NCBI RefSeq assembly: GCF_003258835.1 | Contig: NZ_NPEV01000015.1 | Coordinates: 1-64,000, forward strand | Source of the DNA: Rhodobium orientis | GTDB lineage: Bacteria; Pseudomonadota; Alphaproteobacteria; Rhizobiales; Rhodobiaceae | Length of the DNA stretch: 64,000 nt | Direction of reading: 5' to 3' | In this document: one piece after another, positions 25,914-36,388 of the stretch | How positions within the stretch are numbered: the stretch's first letter is position 1 | Layout of the letters: each line of letters begins with the position of its first letter | Program-made: the position numbers and the translations under genes | Notes under the pieces: model-generated | What the model saw: the letters and a program-made list of their open reading frames with translations, nothing else | The model's database searches: none | Told to the model about the DNA's origin: nothing

Positions 25914-27065
25914 ATGACCGAGATCGGTTCCCTGGAAATCCTCATCGGCGCCCTGTTCCGCTTCTGGCCGGTCTGGGCTTGCCTTGCGGTGATCCTCGGC
26001 ACCAGCTTCTATTTTCGCGGCCGCCTCGGGCTCTACGGCCATCTGTTCGATTCCGGCGTCGGCTTCGTCGGCCTGACGCTGGTCCTGTTCTGGCTCCTGA
26101 CCGCGCTCTTTGCCGATGTCATCGCCACCTTCCCGCCGTTGGAACAGTTCGCGCTTTTAAAGCGCGCCGTGCCCGGCACCGTGGAGGCGGAAACCGGCAT
26201 TCCGCTCTATTTCGGCGCCGACAATCTCGGCCGCGATCTCTTCAGCCGCATGGTGCACGGCTCGCGCTTCGTGCTGGCGATCGCCCCGGCGGCGACCTTC
26301 GTTGCCTATGTGGTCGGCATCACGCTCGGCCTTCCCGCCGGCTATTTCGGCGGCCGCATCGATGCCGTCCTCTCCTTCATCGCCAATCTGGTGCTCGCCT
26401 TCCCCGTGATCCTCCTGTTCTACCTGCTGGTGACGCCCGGCGTGCGGGAAACGGCGATCCCCGTGTTCATGGCCGGTCTTTTCTTCATCTTCCCGATCAT
26501 CTTCCTCGGCATCCTGTTCCATTCCCGCTATGCGGCGCGGCCGCAGATATTCTGGTCGCTGATGGCGGTGACCCTCGTCGTCGGCGGCTGGGTCTATGCC
26601 GGCCTCGTCTTCGATGCCGATCCGCTCGGCGTCTTCTCGCTGGCGCCGAACGAGCTCAACATCTTCGCCGCCGTGGTCTTCGCCTCCTCGCCCGGCGTCT
26701 TTCGCATCGTGCGCGGCCTGACCATGGATATCCGCACCCGGGATTACGTTGCCGCCGCCCAGACCCGCGGCGAGCGCCCGGCCTACATTATGCTCTGGGA
26801 GATCCTGCCGAACGCTAGAGGCCCGCTCATCGTCGATGCCTGCCTGCGCATCGGCTACACCACGATCCTGCTCGGCACTCTCGGCTTCTTCGGTCTCGGC
26901 CTGGCGCCGGAATCCCCCGACTGGGGCTCCATGATCAACCAGACCCGCGGCTTCATCCGCATCGTGCCGACGATCGTGCTGCCGCAGACGATCGCCATCG
27001 CTACGCTGGTGCTCGGCCTCAACCTCCTGGCCGACGGGCTGCGCGAGCAGTCGCTGAAAGACTGA
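25914..27065 (+). CDS. ABC transporter permease, DppC type, with an enlarged membrane section
   Basis: A 383-residue permease, about 80-90 residues longer than usual DppC/OppC. The N-terminal part ends with FGADNLGRDLFSRMVHGSR, the DppC hallmark, and the EAA loop (AAAQTRGERPAYIMLWEILPNARGPLIV) is intact. The extra length lies before the EAA loop, about residues 180-255, as additional hydrophobic segments around FIFPIIFLGILFHSRYAARPQ and VVGGWVYAGLVFDAD. The ATG at 25914 has AGGGAG upstream; the frame is open further but that overlaps the first permease. It works with the DppB-type subunit and the fused ATPase. Confidence 0.88.
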   Translation: MTEIGSLEILIGALFRFWPVWACLAVILGTSFYFRGRLGLYGHLFDSGVGFVGLTLVLFWLLTALFADVIATFPPLEQFALLKRAVPGTVEAETGIPLYFGADNLGRDLFSRMVHGSRFVLAIAPAATFVAYVVGITLGLPAGYFGGRIDAVLSFIANLVLAFPVILLFYLLVTPGVRETAIPVFMAGLFFIFPIIFLGILFHSRYAARPQIFWSLMAVTLVVGGWVYAGLVFDADPLGVFSLAPNELNIFAAVVFASSPGVFRIVRGLTMDIRTRDYVAAAQTRGERPAYIMLWEILPNARGPLIVDACLRIGYTTILLGTLGFFGLGLAPESPDWGSMINQTRGFIRIVPTIVLPQTIAIATLVLGLNLLADGLREQSLKD

Positions 27066-27075
27066 GGAACGGATC

Positions 27076-29172
27076 ATGAGCGACGAAACAACGACCTCAC
27101 CGGAGCCGATCCTCGACATCAAGGGCCTGTCGATCTCCTACTTCACCCGCGCCGTGGAGATCGACGCGGTGAAGGACTTTTCCTGCCGCGTCATGCCCGG
27201 CGAGGCGATGGGCCTTGTCGGCGAATCCGGCTGCGGCAAGTCCACGGTGGCCCTCGCCATCATGCGCGACCTCGGCGTCAATGGCGGCATCGTCGACGGC
27301 TCCATGACCTTCATGGGCCGCGACCTCGTCAACATGTCGGACGGGGAATTGAGGAAAATCCGCGGCTCCAAGATCGCCATGGTCTACCAGGAGCCGATGG
27401 CGAGCCTCAATCCGGCCATGCGCATCGGCCGCCAGCTCGTCGAGGTGCCGCTGGAACATGAGGACGTCTCCAAGGCCGAGGCCGAGGAGCGCGCCATCGC
27501 CATGCTGGAGGCCGTGCGCCTGCCGGACCCCAGGCGCATCATGCGCGCCTTCCCGCACCAGATCTCCGGCGGCCAGCAGCAGCGCATCGTCATCGCCATG
27601 GCGTTGTTGTCGAAGCCCTCGCTCCTGATCCTCGACGAGCCGACGACGGCGCTCGACGTCACGGTCGAGGCCGGCATCATCGAGCTGATCGCCGAACTGG
27701 CCGACAAGTTCGGCACCTCGATCCTCTTCATCTCCCACAATCTCGGCCTCATCCTGGAGACCTGCGACAAGATCACGGTGATGTATTCCGGCGAGGCGGT
27801 CGAGGTCGGCACCTGCAAGGAGATGTTCAACAACATCCGCCACCCCTATATGCAGGGGCTCCTGCGTTCCCTGCCGCTTCCCGGCGCCAACAAGAACACA
27901 CGGCCGCTGGTCGCCATTCCCGGGCAACTGCCGTTGCCGACGGAACGCCCGCCGGGCTGCCGTTTCGGTCCGCGCTGCGAGCACTTCCGTCCCGGCATCT
28001 GCGACGTCGGCCCGATCCCGATGCGCCCGGTGCCGGGCGGCGAAGGCCACACGAGCCGCTGCGTGCGTTTTGAAGAGATCGACTGGGACGCGCCGCCGGA
28101 AAACGCCGTCCAGCAGGACGCCGTTGAGGCCGGCGGCCCGGTCCTCGTCGTCAACGACCTGAAGAAGCACTACGAGGTCTCCGCCAACAAGATGTTCGGC
28201 GGCGGCGGGCAGCGCGTCGTCAAGGCGGTGGAGGAGATCGAGTTGACGGCGCTGGAAGCCGAGACGGTCGCCATCGTCGGCGAATCCGGCTGCGGCAAGT
28301 CCACCTTCGCCAAGGTGCTCCTGGGGCTTGAGACCGCGACCGACGGCTCGGTCCGGCTCGACGAGACCGACATCGGCAGCCTTGAGGTGGAGAACCGCGA
28401 TGCCGGCACGCTGAGCTCGATCCAGATGGTGTTCCAGAACCCCTTCGACACCCTCAATCCGAGCCACGCGGTCGGCGCGCAGATCATCCGCGTCCTGGAG
28501 AAATTCAAGGTCGGCAAGAGCCAGGCGGAACGCCGCGAGCGCATGCTCGACCTCCTCGATCTCGTCAAGCTGCCGCGCGAATTCGCTGAGCGCATGCCGC
28601 GCCAGCTCTCCGGCGGCCAGAAGCAGCGGATCGGCATCGCCCGCGCCTTTGCCGGCCGGCCCCGCGTCGTCGTCGCCGACGAGCCGGTCTCGGCCCTCGA
28701 CGTCTCGGTCCAGGCCGCCGTCACCGAGCTCCTGATGGACATCCAGAGGAGTTCGCGCACGACGCTCCTCTTCATCAGCCACGATCTCTCCGTCGTGCGC
28801 TATCTCGCCGACCGGGTGGTGGTCATGTATCTCGGCCACATCATGGAGGAGGGGCTGACCGACGAGGTCTTCGCCCCGCCCTACCACCCCTATACCGAGG
28901 CGCTGCTGTCGGCCGTGCCGATCGCCGATACCGCGATCGAGAAGAAGCGCATCGTGCTGGAAGGCGAGATCCCGTCCGCCGTCAATCTGCCGTCCGGCTG
29001 TCCGTTCCAGACCCGTTGCCAGCACAAGCACCGCATCCCCGACAATCTCTGCGAGACGGAAAAGCCGGCCTTGCGCGATCTCGGGGCCGGTCACCTCATC
29101 CGCTGCCACCTGCCGGACGACTTCCTGAAGACCATGGAGTCCGTCATCGTCCAGGTCGATGCCGCCCAATAA
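27076..29172 (+). CDS. Fused double ABC ATPase, DppD-DppF type
   Basis: A 698-residue protein with two complete nucleotide-binding domains. Domain 1 has Walker A GESGCGKST (residues 49-57), signature ISGGQQQR and Walker B LLILDEPTTALD. It is followed by an oligopeptide-transporter C-terminal region with cysteines (PPGCRFGPRCEHF...). Domain 2 has Walker A again near residue 402, LSGGQKQR, VVVADEPVSALD and a second C-terminal Cys region (SGCPFQTRCQHKH). Peptide-type importers normally use two separate ATPases; here one gene supplies both. It ends the transporter operon, 11 bp after the second permease. Confidence 0.92.
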   Translation: MSDETTTSPEPILDIKGLSISYFTRAVEIDAVKDFSCRVMPGEAMGLVGESGCGKSTVALAIMRDLGVNGGIVDGSMTFMGRDLVNMSDGELRKIRGSKIAMVYQEPMASLNPAMRIGRQLVEVPLEHEDVSKAEAEERAIAMLEAVRLPDPRRIMRAFPHQISGGQQQRIVIAMALLSKPSLLILDEPTTALDVTVEAGIIELIAELADKFGTSILFISHNLGLILETCDKITVMYSGEAVEVGTCKEMFNNIRHPYMQGLLRSLPLPGANKNTRPLVAIPGQLPLPTERPPGCRFGPRCEHFRPGICDVGPIPMRPVPGGEGHTSRCVRFEEIDWDAPPENAVQQDAVEAGGPVLVVNDLKKHYEVSANKMFGGGGQRVVKAVEEIELTALEAETVAIVGESGCGKSTFAKVLLGLETATDGSVRLDETDIGSLEVENRDAGTLSSIQMVFQNPFDTLNPSHAVGAQIIRVLEKFKVGKSQAERRERMLDLLDLVKLPREFAERMPRQLSGGQKQRIGIARAFAGRPRVVVADEPVSALDVSVQAAVTELLMDIQRSSRTTLLFISHDLSVVRYLADRVVVMYLGHIMEEGLTDEVFAPPYHPYTEALLSAVPIADTAIEKKRIVLEGEIPSAVNLPSGCPFQTRCQHKHRIPDNLCETEKPALRDLGAGHLIRCHLPDDFLKTMESVIVQVDAAQ

Positions 29173-29288
29173 GCCGCGCCGGGCAATGGCGGGAAGCGCT
29201 TCAAGTTTCAGGGGAACCGATTTAGAGTGGCCGCAAATCACGCGTCGCTCCAACGCAGACACTCCTCCGGAAAAGAAGCCCGCCCGAC

Positions 29289-30302
29289 GTGACCGACGGC
29301 GCCCCATTGCCCCAGCATCTCCACTTTCCGCTTGTCCTCGCCGATCTTGGCGGCACCAATCTGCGCCTCGGCTACCTCGCCGATCCGGCCGCCGACATGC
29401 GCTTCCTGAAGAAGGTCAAGGTCGCCGACTATCCCGGCCTCGGCGCGGCGATGGCGGCCGTGCTGGCCGAATTCGGCACCCGGGTCCGCACCGCGATCAT
29501 CGCCTTTGCCGGCCCGGTCGGCGGCGACGACATGCGCCTCACCAACCATCCCTGGGACATCACGCCGAAGAAGGTTGCCGGCGATGTCGGCCTCGACGAA
29601 GTCATTCTCGTAAACGATTTCGCGGCACAGGCGCTCGCCCTGCCGGGTCTGGACGCCGGCGAACTCTCGCAGATCGGCGGCAGGGGTCCGGTGGCGCACG
29701 CGGCAAAGCTCGTGCTCGGCCCCGGAACCGGCCTCGGCGTTGCCGGTCTGGTGCCGTCGCCCGGCGGCTGGGTGCCGGTGGCCGGCGAGGCGGGCCATGT
29801 GGAACTCGGCCCAGGTGACGACGATGAGGAGATCTGGCGCCACCTGGAACGGATCGAGGGCCGGGTGACCGCCGAGACCGTCATTTCCGGGCCGGGCCTG
29901 CTCAGGCTCTACCGCGCCGTCTGCGCCGCCGCCGGCAGCGCGCCAACGTTCGACGCGCCGGAAAAGATCACCGCCGCGGCCAAGGACGATGCGCTCGCCG
30001 GCAGGGCGCTCGAGTGCTTCGTCGCCGCGCTCGGGCGCACCGCCGGGGATCTTGCGCTGGTGTTCCTCGCCAAGGGCGGGGTATTCCTTTCCGGCGGCAT
30101 CGCCCCGCGCATCGTGCCCTGGCTGCAGGCTGGCGGGTTCAGGGCGGCCTTTGAGGCAAAGGCCCCGCACCGCGACCTCGTCACGGCGATGCCGGTCTAT
30201 GTGGTGACGACGGCGGAGCCGGCGCTCGCGGGTCTTTGCGCGCTCGCCAAGGGCACCGACCGCTTCGCCATCGACCTTTCCGCCGCCCGCTACACGGCGT
30301 GA
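29289..30302 (+). CDS. glk: Glucokinase
   Basis: A 337-residue ROK-unrelated bacterial glucokinase (Glk family). The phosphate loop LADLGGTNLRLGYL is near residue 17, with the catalytic Asp expected in VNDFAAQALALPGL and the GPGTGLGVAGL and GEAGHVELGP blocks following. It phosphorylates glucose to glucose 6-phosphate with ATP. The start is GTG at 29289. It stands 116 bp after the transporter operon and is probably separately transcribed. Confidence 0.88.
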   Translation: MTDGAPLPQHLHFPLVLADLGGTNLRLGYLADPAADMRFLKKVKVADYPGLGAAMAAVLAEFGTRVRTAIIAFAGPVGGDDMRLTNHPWDITPKKVAGDVGLDEVILVNDFAAQALALPGLDAGELSQIGGRGPVAHAAKLVLGPGTGLGVAGLVPSPGGWVPVAGEAGHVELGPGDDDEEIWRHLERIEGRVTAETVISGPGLLRLYRAVCAAAGSAPTFDAPEKITAAAKDDALAGRALECFVAALGRTAGDLALVFLAKGGVFLSGGIAPRIVPWLQAGGFRAAFEAKAPHRDLVTAMPVYVVTTAEPALAGLCALAKGTDRFAIDLSAARYTA

Positions 30303-30416
30303 GCGGCCCGAAAGGGCATTGACGACCTTCGGTTCGGAACGCATGGAGGATATGGAGAGCGCGGTCTGTCCGCTGGCTCCTGGTCGCGGTCAATGCCCGT
30401 CTGCAAGAAGGTGCCG

Positions 30417-32846
30417 ATGCAACTCCCCATCGAATCCGCCCTGCCGGAGCTTCTGAAAAGCCTCAGCGCGCGGCCCGACGCGGTGCTCGTCGCACCCCCG
30501 GGCGCCGGCAAGACGACCCGCGTGCCCCTGGCGCTCCTCGACGCCGCCTGGCGCGGCGACGGCCGCATCGTGGTGCTGGAGCCGCGCCGGCTCGCGGCCC
30601 GCGCCGCCGCCCGGCGCATGGCGTCCATGCTCGGCGAGGAGGTCGGCGAAACGGTCGGCTACCGGGTGCGGATGGAGAGCCGCGTTTCAAAAAAGACCCG
30701 CATCGAGGTGGTGACGGAAGGCGTCTTCACCAGGCGCATCCTCGGCGATCCGGAACTTTCGGGCGTCGCCGCCGTGCTCTTCGACGAGTTCCACGAAAGG
30801 AGCCTCGACGGCGACACCGGCCTCGCGCTGGCGTTGGAGGTTCGCGAGGCCTTGCGCCCCGACCTCCGTCTCCTCGTCATGTCGGCGACCATCGACGGCG
30901 CCCGCGTTTCATCGCTCCTCGGCGATGCCCCGGTGATCGACTGCCCGGGCCGCATCTTTCCGGTCGAAACCCGCTATCTCGGCCGGGATCCCTTGAAGCG
31001 CATCGAGGACGAGGCGACTGCCGCCGTCCGCAAGGCGCTGCGCGAGGAGACAGGTTCCGTCCTTGTCTTCCTGCCCGGCCAGGGCGAGATCGAGCGCACG
31101 GCCGAGCGGCTCCGCGAGGCCGTGCCGGAGACCGTCGACCTCTGCCCCCTCTACGGCGCTCTGAGGCCGGCCGACCAGGACCGCGCCATCCGCCCGGCCG
31201 AGCCCGGCCGGCGCAAGGTGGTGCTGGCGTCCGCGATCGCCGAGACCTCGCTGACAATCGAGGGCGTGCGCGTGGTCATCGACTGCGGCCTTGCCCGCAA
31301 GCCGGTTTATGAGCCGGCTAATGGGCTGACGCGCCTTGAGACCGTCCGCGTCTCCCGCGCCGCCGCCGACCAGCGCCGCGGCCGTGCCGGCCGGCTGGAG
31401 CCCGGCATCTGCTACCGGCTCTGGGAGGAGGGCCAGACGGCGGCCCTGCAGCCCTTCGACCGGCCGGAGATCCTGGAAGCGGACCTCGCCGGCCTCGTCC
31501 TCGACGTCGCCGCCTGGGGCACGAGCGATCCGGCGAGCCTACAATGGCTCGACCCGCCGCCGAAACCGGCCTGGACCGAGGCCGTGGCACTCCTCAAAGA
31601 CCTCGACGCGCTGGACAACGACGGCCGGCTGACGGCGGCCGGAAAGGCCATCGCCGACCTGCCGCTTCACCCGCGGCTCGCCCATATGGTCGCCCGCGCG
31701 GCGCAAGACGGCGAGGCGATGCTTGCCGCCGAGATCGCCGTCCTCGTCTCAGAACGTGGCCTCGGCGGCACGGACGTGGACGTCACGGACCGCCTGCGCC
31801 GGTTGCGGACCGAAAAGGGCAGGGCCACGAGCGCCCGCAAGCTGGCGGAAGGCTGGGCACGCCGCGCCGGCGGGACAATGACCAAGGGCGACCCGGCCGA
31901 CGCCGGCCGCCTGCTGGCCATCGCCTATCCCGACCGCATCGCCCAGGCCAGGGGCGCCCACGGCCATTTCCGTCTCGCCAACGGCCGCGGCGGCCGCCTC
32001 GACGAGACGCACACGCTCGCCGGCGCGCCGTTCCTCGCCGTCGCCGAGTTGCAGGGCGCCGCGAAGGCGGCCCGCATCACGCTGGCGGCCCCGCTGTCGC
32101 TTGCCGGTATCGAGGCCGATTTCGCCGACCGTATCGAGACGAGCATCGACATCGCCTTCGACCGCTCCGCAAAGGCCGTCCGCGCCAGACGCCGCCGCCG
32201 CCTCGACAGCCTCGTCCTCGACGAGACGCCGGAGCCTAATCCCGATCCGGAGGCGGTGACGGCCGCGCTCCTTCAGGGCATCGCAGGCCTCGGCCTTTCC
32301 TGCTTGCCCTGGACGGCAAAGCTGGAGCGCCTGCGCGGGCGGATAGCGTTCGTCCACGCCCGCGACCCGCAAAACTGGCCGGACGTCGCAGACGATGCCC
32401 TGACGAAAACCCTGGACACCTGGCTCGGCCCCTTCATCGCCGGCAAGGCGGCGCTTGCCGAGATTTCCTCAGGTGATCTTCACGCCGCGTTCGACGCCCT
32501 TGCGCCGCGGGCCATGCTCGACCGGCTGGCGCCTGAGGAGATTTCCCTGCCGACGGGCCGCACCGCGCCCGTCGACTACGGCGCGGAAGCCGGCCCGACG
32601 CTTTCCGTCCGCCCGCAGGAGCTTTTCGGCCTCGACACCCATCCGGTGCTCGCCGGAACGCCGGTGGTGATCGAACTCCTGTCGCCCGCCGGCCGGCCGA
32701 TTCAGTTGACGCGGGACCTTCCCGGCTTCTGGCGCGGCTCCTGGGCCGATGTGCGCCGCGACATGCGCGGCCGCTATCCCAAGCACCCCTGGCCGGAAGA
32801 CCCCGTCGCCGCTGACCCGACGACGCGCGCCAAACCGCGAAAATAG
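30417..32846 (+). CDS. hrpB: ATP-dependent helicase HrpB
   Basis: An 809-residue DEAH-type helicase, the normal HrpB size. Motifs in order: Walker A APPGAGKTT, motif II in FDEFHERS, SATIDG (motif III), and the C-terminal half with a RRGRAGR motif VI. These are followed by the HrpB-specific C-terminal region ending in the WRGSWADVRRDMRGRYPKHPWPEDP block, which is diagnostic. Cellular function is poorly defined in all bacteria. The ATG at 30417 was chosen because it starts the conserved QLPIESALPELL sequence; an earlier start at 30393 is in frame. Confidence 0.93.
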   Translation: MQLPIESALPELLKSLSARPDAVLVAPPGAGKTTRVPLALLDAAWRGDGRIVVLEPRRLAARAAARRMASMLGEEVGETVGYRVRMESRVSKKTRIEVVTEGVFTRRILGDPELSGVAAVLFDEFHERSLDGDTGLALALEVREALRPDLRLLVMSATIDGARVSSLLGDAPVIDCPGRIFPVETRYLGRDPLKRIEDEATAAVRKALREETGSVLVFLPGQGEIERTAERLREAVPETVDLCPLYGALRPADQDRAIRPAEPGRRKVVLASAIAETSLTIEGVRVVIDCGLARKPVYEPANGLTRLETVRVSRAAADQRRGRAGRLEPGICYRLWEEGQTAALQPFDRPEILEADLAGLVLDVAAWGTSDPASLQWLDPPPKPAWTEAVALLKDLDALDNDGRLTAAGKAIADLPLHPRLAHMVARAAQDGEAMLAAEIAVLVSERGLGGTDVDVTDRLRRLRTEKGRATSARKLAEGWARRAGGTMTKGDPADAGRLLAIAYPDRIAQARGAHGHFRLANGRGGRLDETHTLAGAPFLAVAELQGAAKAARITLAAPLSLAGIEADFADRIETSIDIAFDRSAKAVRARRRRRLDSLVLDETPEPNPDPEAVTAALLQGIAGLGLSCLPWTAKLERLRGRIAFVHARDPQNWPDVADDALTKTLDTWLGPFIAGKAALAEISSGDLHAAFDALAPRAMLDRLAPEEISLPTGRTAPVDYGAEAGPTLSVRPQELFGLDTHPVLAGTPVVIELLSPAGRPIQLTRDLPGFWRGSWADVRRDMRGRYPKHPWPEDPVAADPTTRAKPRK

Positions 32847-32928
32847 CCCGTATTCCCGAACCGCAGGTCCGTGGCAGCGAAAAGTGGGAACCGGTTTTCG
32901 GACAAGAATACGGGCAGAAACAAAAGGT

Positions 32929-32970
32929 TGGAGCATTTCTCGCGGTTCAACAACCGCGAGAAATGCTCCA
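32929..32970. repeat. Near-perfect 42-bp palindrome after hrpB (Rhizobiales-type intergenic repeat)
   Basis: Arms of 19 bp (TGGAGCATTTCTCGCGGTT at 32929-32947, exact complement at 32952-32970) enclose a 4-base loop CAAC. Just before it is a stretch, GCGAAAAGTGGGAACCGGTT, that I recognise as recurrent in Rhizobiales intergenic repeats. The pair is probably one small mobile or repeated palindromic element. It could also end hrpB transcripts, but no U-run follows. Confidence 0.6.
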
Positions 32971-33038
32971 GCACCCTCCGATTTTACGGCCCGACAAGGT
33001 TTTTCTGCTAGCGGAAAGGGGTAAACGGAGCGGACGCC

Positions 33039-33557
33039 ATGGCGCGCATCATCGTTATTCTGGTCCTTGCTTGCGTTGCGGCGCTCTACGGCCCGCGGCT
33101 GTTGCAGGACGTTGCCGACAATCCGGACAGCCTTGCCGTCTCCTTCGGCGATAGCGAACCGGAGCGGCCGAAGGCCCGGGCCAGCGGCGGCACCATGGTG
33201 CTGAAGGCCGACCGCAGCGGCCATTTCTTTGCCGAGCCGCGCATCAACGGCCGCCAGATCGATGCCGTCATCGACACCGGCGCCACCGCCGTCGTCCTCA
33301 CCTATGAGGATGCGCGCAACATCGGCGTTCTGCCGCCGGAGTCGAAATTCACCGTACCGGTGCGCACCGCCAACGGCACGACGACGACGGCGGCCGCCGA
33401 TCTTCGCGAAATCCGCCTCGGCTCCATCCGCGTCGGCAATGTGCGGGCCCTCGTCGCACGCCGCGGCGAGCTTTCCGTCACGCTCCTCGGCATGTCGTTC
33501 CTCAGCCGCCTGTCGCGCGCCGACATGCGCGGCGGCGAACTCGTACTGCGCCCCTGA
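33039..33557 (+). CDS. TIGR02281-family clan AA aspartic protease
   Basis: A 172-residue retropepsin-like protein. It has an N-terminal membrane anchor or signal (residues 1-20), a linker rich in Arg/Lys/Glu, and a single aspartic protease domain with AVIDTGATAVVLTYEDA (catalytic Asp about residue 72) and the closing LLGMSFLSRL. Proteins of this family are 120-200 residues, probably dimerise to form the active site, and face the periplasm. The substrate is unknown. The ATG at 33039 follows a GGGG-type site after the palindromic element. Confidence 0.88.
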   Translation: MARIIVILVLACVAALYGPRLLQDVADNPDSLAVSFGDSEPERPKARASGGTMVLKADRSGHFFAEPRINGRQIDAVIDTGATAVVLTYEDARNIGVLPPESKFTVPVRTANGTTTTAAADLREIRLGSIRVGNVRALVARRGELSVTLLGMSFLSRLSRADMRGGELVLRP

Positions 33558-33558
33558 G

Positions 33559-33587
33559 AGACGGACCCTTTCCCGTCGGTTCCGTCT
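33559..33587 (+). terminator. Possible weak terminator after the aspartic protease gene
   Basis: Arms AGACGGA (33559-33565) and TCCGTCT (33581-33587) form a 7-bp stem immediately after the stop codon, followed by only a short T-poor tract. The evidence is limited to the stem. Confidence 0.3.
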
Positions 33588-33723
33588 TGCCCGTCCGCGC
33601 GGCCAGGGCTGGAACAACTACGGCCTTTACCTCATTCATCCTATGTCCGGTCTAGGCAAAAGTTGGCCGATCGGCTAACACCGTCCTAGATATTTTCGCA
33701 AAAGCATAGCGCGAGGCCTTTCG

Positions 33724-35244
33724 ATGTTTCCGACCCCCAAGCCGTCGCTCCAGCCCAACACCTACGCCTTCGAAACCGAGCCGCTCGTCAAGCCGACCGG
33801 CTTTCGCGAATACGATGCGCGCTGGTGGTTCGGCCATCCCGGCTCCGACAAGCCGCCCGAGCTCAACCTGATGGGCGTCCAGGCGCTCGGCATGGGCCTC
33901 GGCACCCTGATCAAGGAGCGCGGCGTCAAACCGGAACTGGTCACCGGCCACGACTACCGGTCCTATTCCTCGGCCATCAAGATGGCGCTGGTGAATGGCC
34001 TGATGGCGGCCGGCATCAAGGTCCACGACATCGGCCTGGCGCTCTCGCCGATGGCCTATTTCGCCCAGTTCGCCCTCGACGTTCCGGCCGTCGCCATGGT
34101 CACCGCGTCGCACAACGACAATGGCTGGACCGGCGTCAAGATGGGCTGCGACCGCCCGCTGACCTTCGGCCCGGACGAGATGGGCCGGCTCAAGGACATC
34201 GTGCTGAACGGCGAGTTCGACCTGTCCGGCGGCGGCACCTACGTCTTCGTCGAGAACTTCCCGGACAAATACACCGAGGACCTGACGTCGAGCTTCAAGC
34301 TGAAGCGGCCGATCAAGGTCGTCGCGGCCTGCGGCAACGGCACCGCGGGTGCCTTCGCCCCGCGCGTTTTGCGCGAGATCGGCGCCGACGTCATCGAGCT
34401 GGACTGCGAGCTCGACCACTCCTTCCCGCGCTACAATCCGAACCCGGAGGACATGGAGATGCTCCATGCCCTGCGCGACAAGGTGCTGGAGACGGGCGCT
34501 GAGATCGGCGTCGGCTTCGACGGCGACGGCGACCGCTGCGGCGTCGTCGACAACAAGGGCGAGGAGATATTTGCCGACAAGGTCGGCGTCATGCTCGCGC
34601 GCGATCTCTCCGCCAAGCACCCCAACGCCCAGTTCGTCGTCGACGTGAAGTCGACGGGCCTGTTCATGACCGACCCGGTGCTGCAGCAGAACGGCGCCAA
34701 GACGGACTACTGGAAGACCGGCCACTCCTACATCAAGCGCCGGGTGACCGAACTCAACGCCCTCGTCGGCTTCGAGAAGTCCGGCCACTATTTCTTCAAC
34801 AAGCCGATCGGGCGCGGCTATGACGACGGCCTCGTCTCGGCGATCGCCGTCCTGAAGATGCTCGACAACAACCCGGACAAGACCATGGCGGAGCTCCGCC
34901 AGGCCCTGCCGCACACCTGGGGCTCGCCGACCATGTCGCCCCATTGCGACGACGAGACCAAATACGGCGTCGTCGACAAGGTCGTCGCCCGTTTCACGGA
35001 GATGAAGGAAAAGGGCGAGAAGGTCGCCGGTCACGACATCCTCGACCTGGTCACCGTCAACGGCGTGCGCGTCGTCGCCGACGACGGCACCTGGGGCCTG
35101 GTGCGGGCCTCGTCCAACAAGCCGGAACTGGTCGTCGTCGTCGAAAGCCCCGTGTCCGAAGAGCGCATGCGCGACATGTTCCATGCCGTCGACGGCGTCC
35201 TTCGCGAGAACCCGGAAGTCGGCGACTACAACCAGACCATCTGA
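33724..35244 (+). CDS. Phosphomannomutase/phosphoglucomutase
   Basis: A 506-residue alpha-D-phosphohexomutase. The active-site phosphoserine is in TASHNDNGWTGVKMG (about residues 136-150) and the Mg2+ loop is GFDGDGDRCG. A sugar-binding GFEKSGHYFF block follows, and the C-terminal phosphate-binding domain contains RASSNKPELVVVVES. It interconverts hexose 1- and 6-phosphates for nucleotide-sugar and surface polysaccharide synthesis. It is somewhat longer than the 460-residue AlgC type, matching an alphaproteobacterial subgroup. The ATG at 33724 starts a few bases after a gap with no other gene. Confidence 0.9.
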   Translation: MFPTPKPSLQPNTYAFETEPLVKPTGFREYDARWWFGHPGSDKPPELNLMGVQALGMGLGTLIKERGVKPELVTGHDYRSYSSAIKMALVNGLMAAGIKVHDIGLALSPMAYFAQFALDVPAVAMVTASHNDNGWTGVKMGCDRPLTFGPDEMGRLKDIVLNGEFDLSGGGTYVFVENFPDKYTEDLTSSFKLKRPIKVVAACGNGTAGAFAPRVLREIGADVIELDCELDHSFPRYNPNPEDMEMLHALRDKVLETGAEIGVGFDGDGDRCGVVDNKGEEIFADKVGVMLARDLSAKHPNAQFVVDVKSTGLFMTDPVLQQNGAKTDYWKTGHSYIKRRVTELNALVGFEKSGHYFFNKPIGRGYDDGLVSAIAVLKMLDNNPDKTMAELRQALPHTWGSPTMSPHCDDETKYGVVDKVVARFTEMKEKGEKVAGHDILDLVTVNGVRVVADDGTWGLVRASSNKPELVVVVESPVSEERMRDMFHAVDGVLRENPEVGDYNQTI

Positions 35245-35350
35245 TTTTTTCGACCTGGCGCGTCGCGGCTTGCCGCGGCCGCATCCTTTTCGGACCGGCG
35301 TGCCGACCAAAAGAACGGCGCGCCGGCCGTCCTTTCTGGATATCCCCGCC

Positions 35351-36388
<1,038 letters not shown>

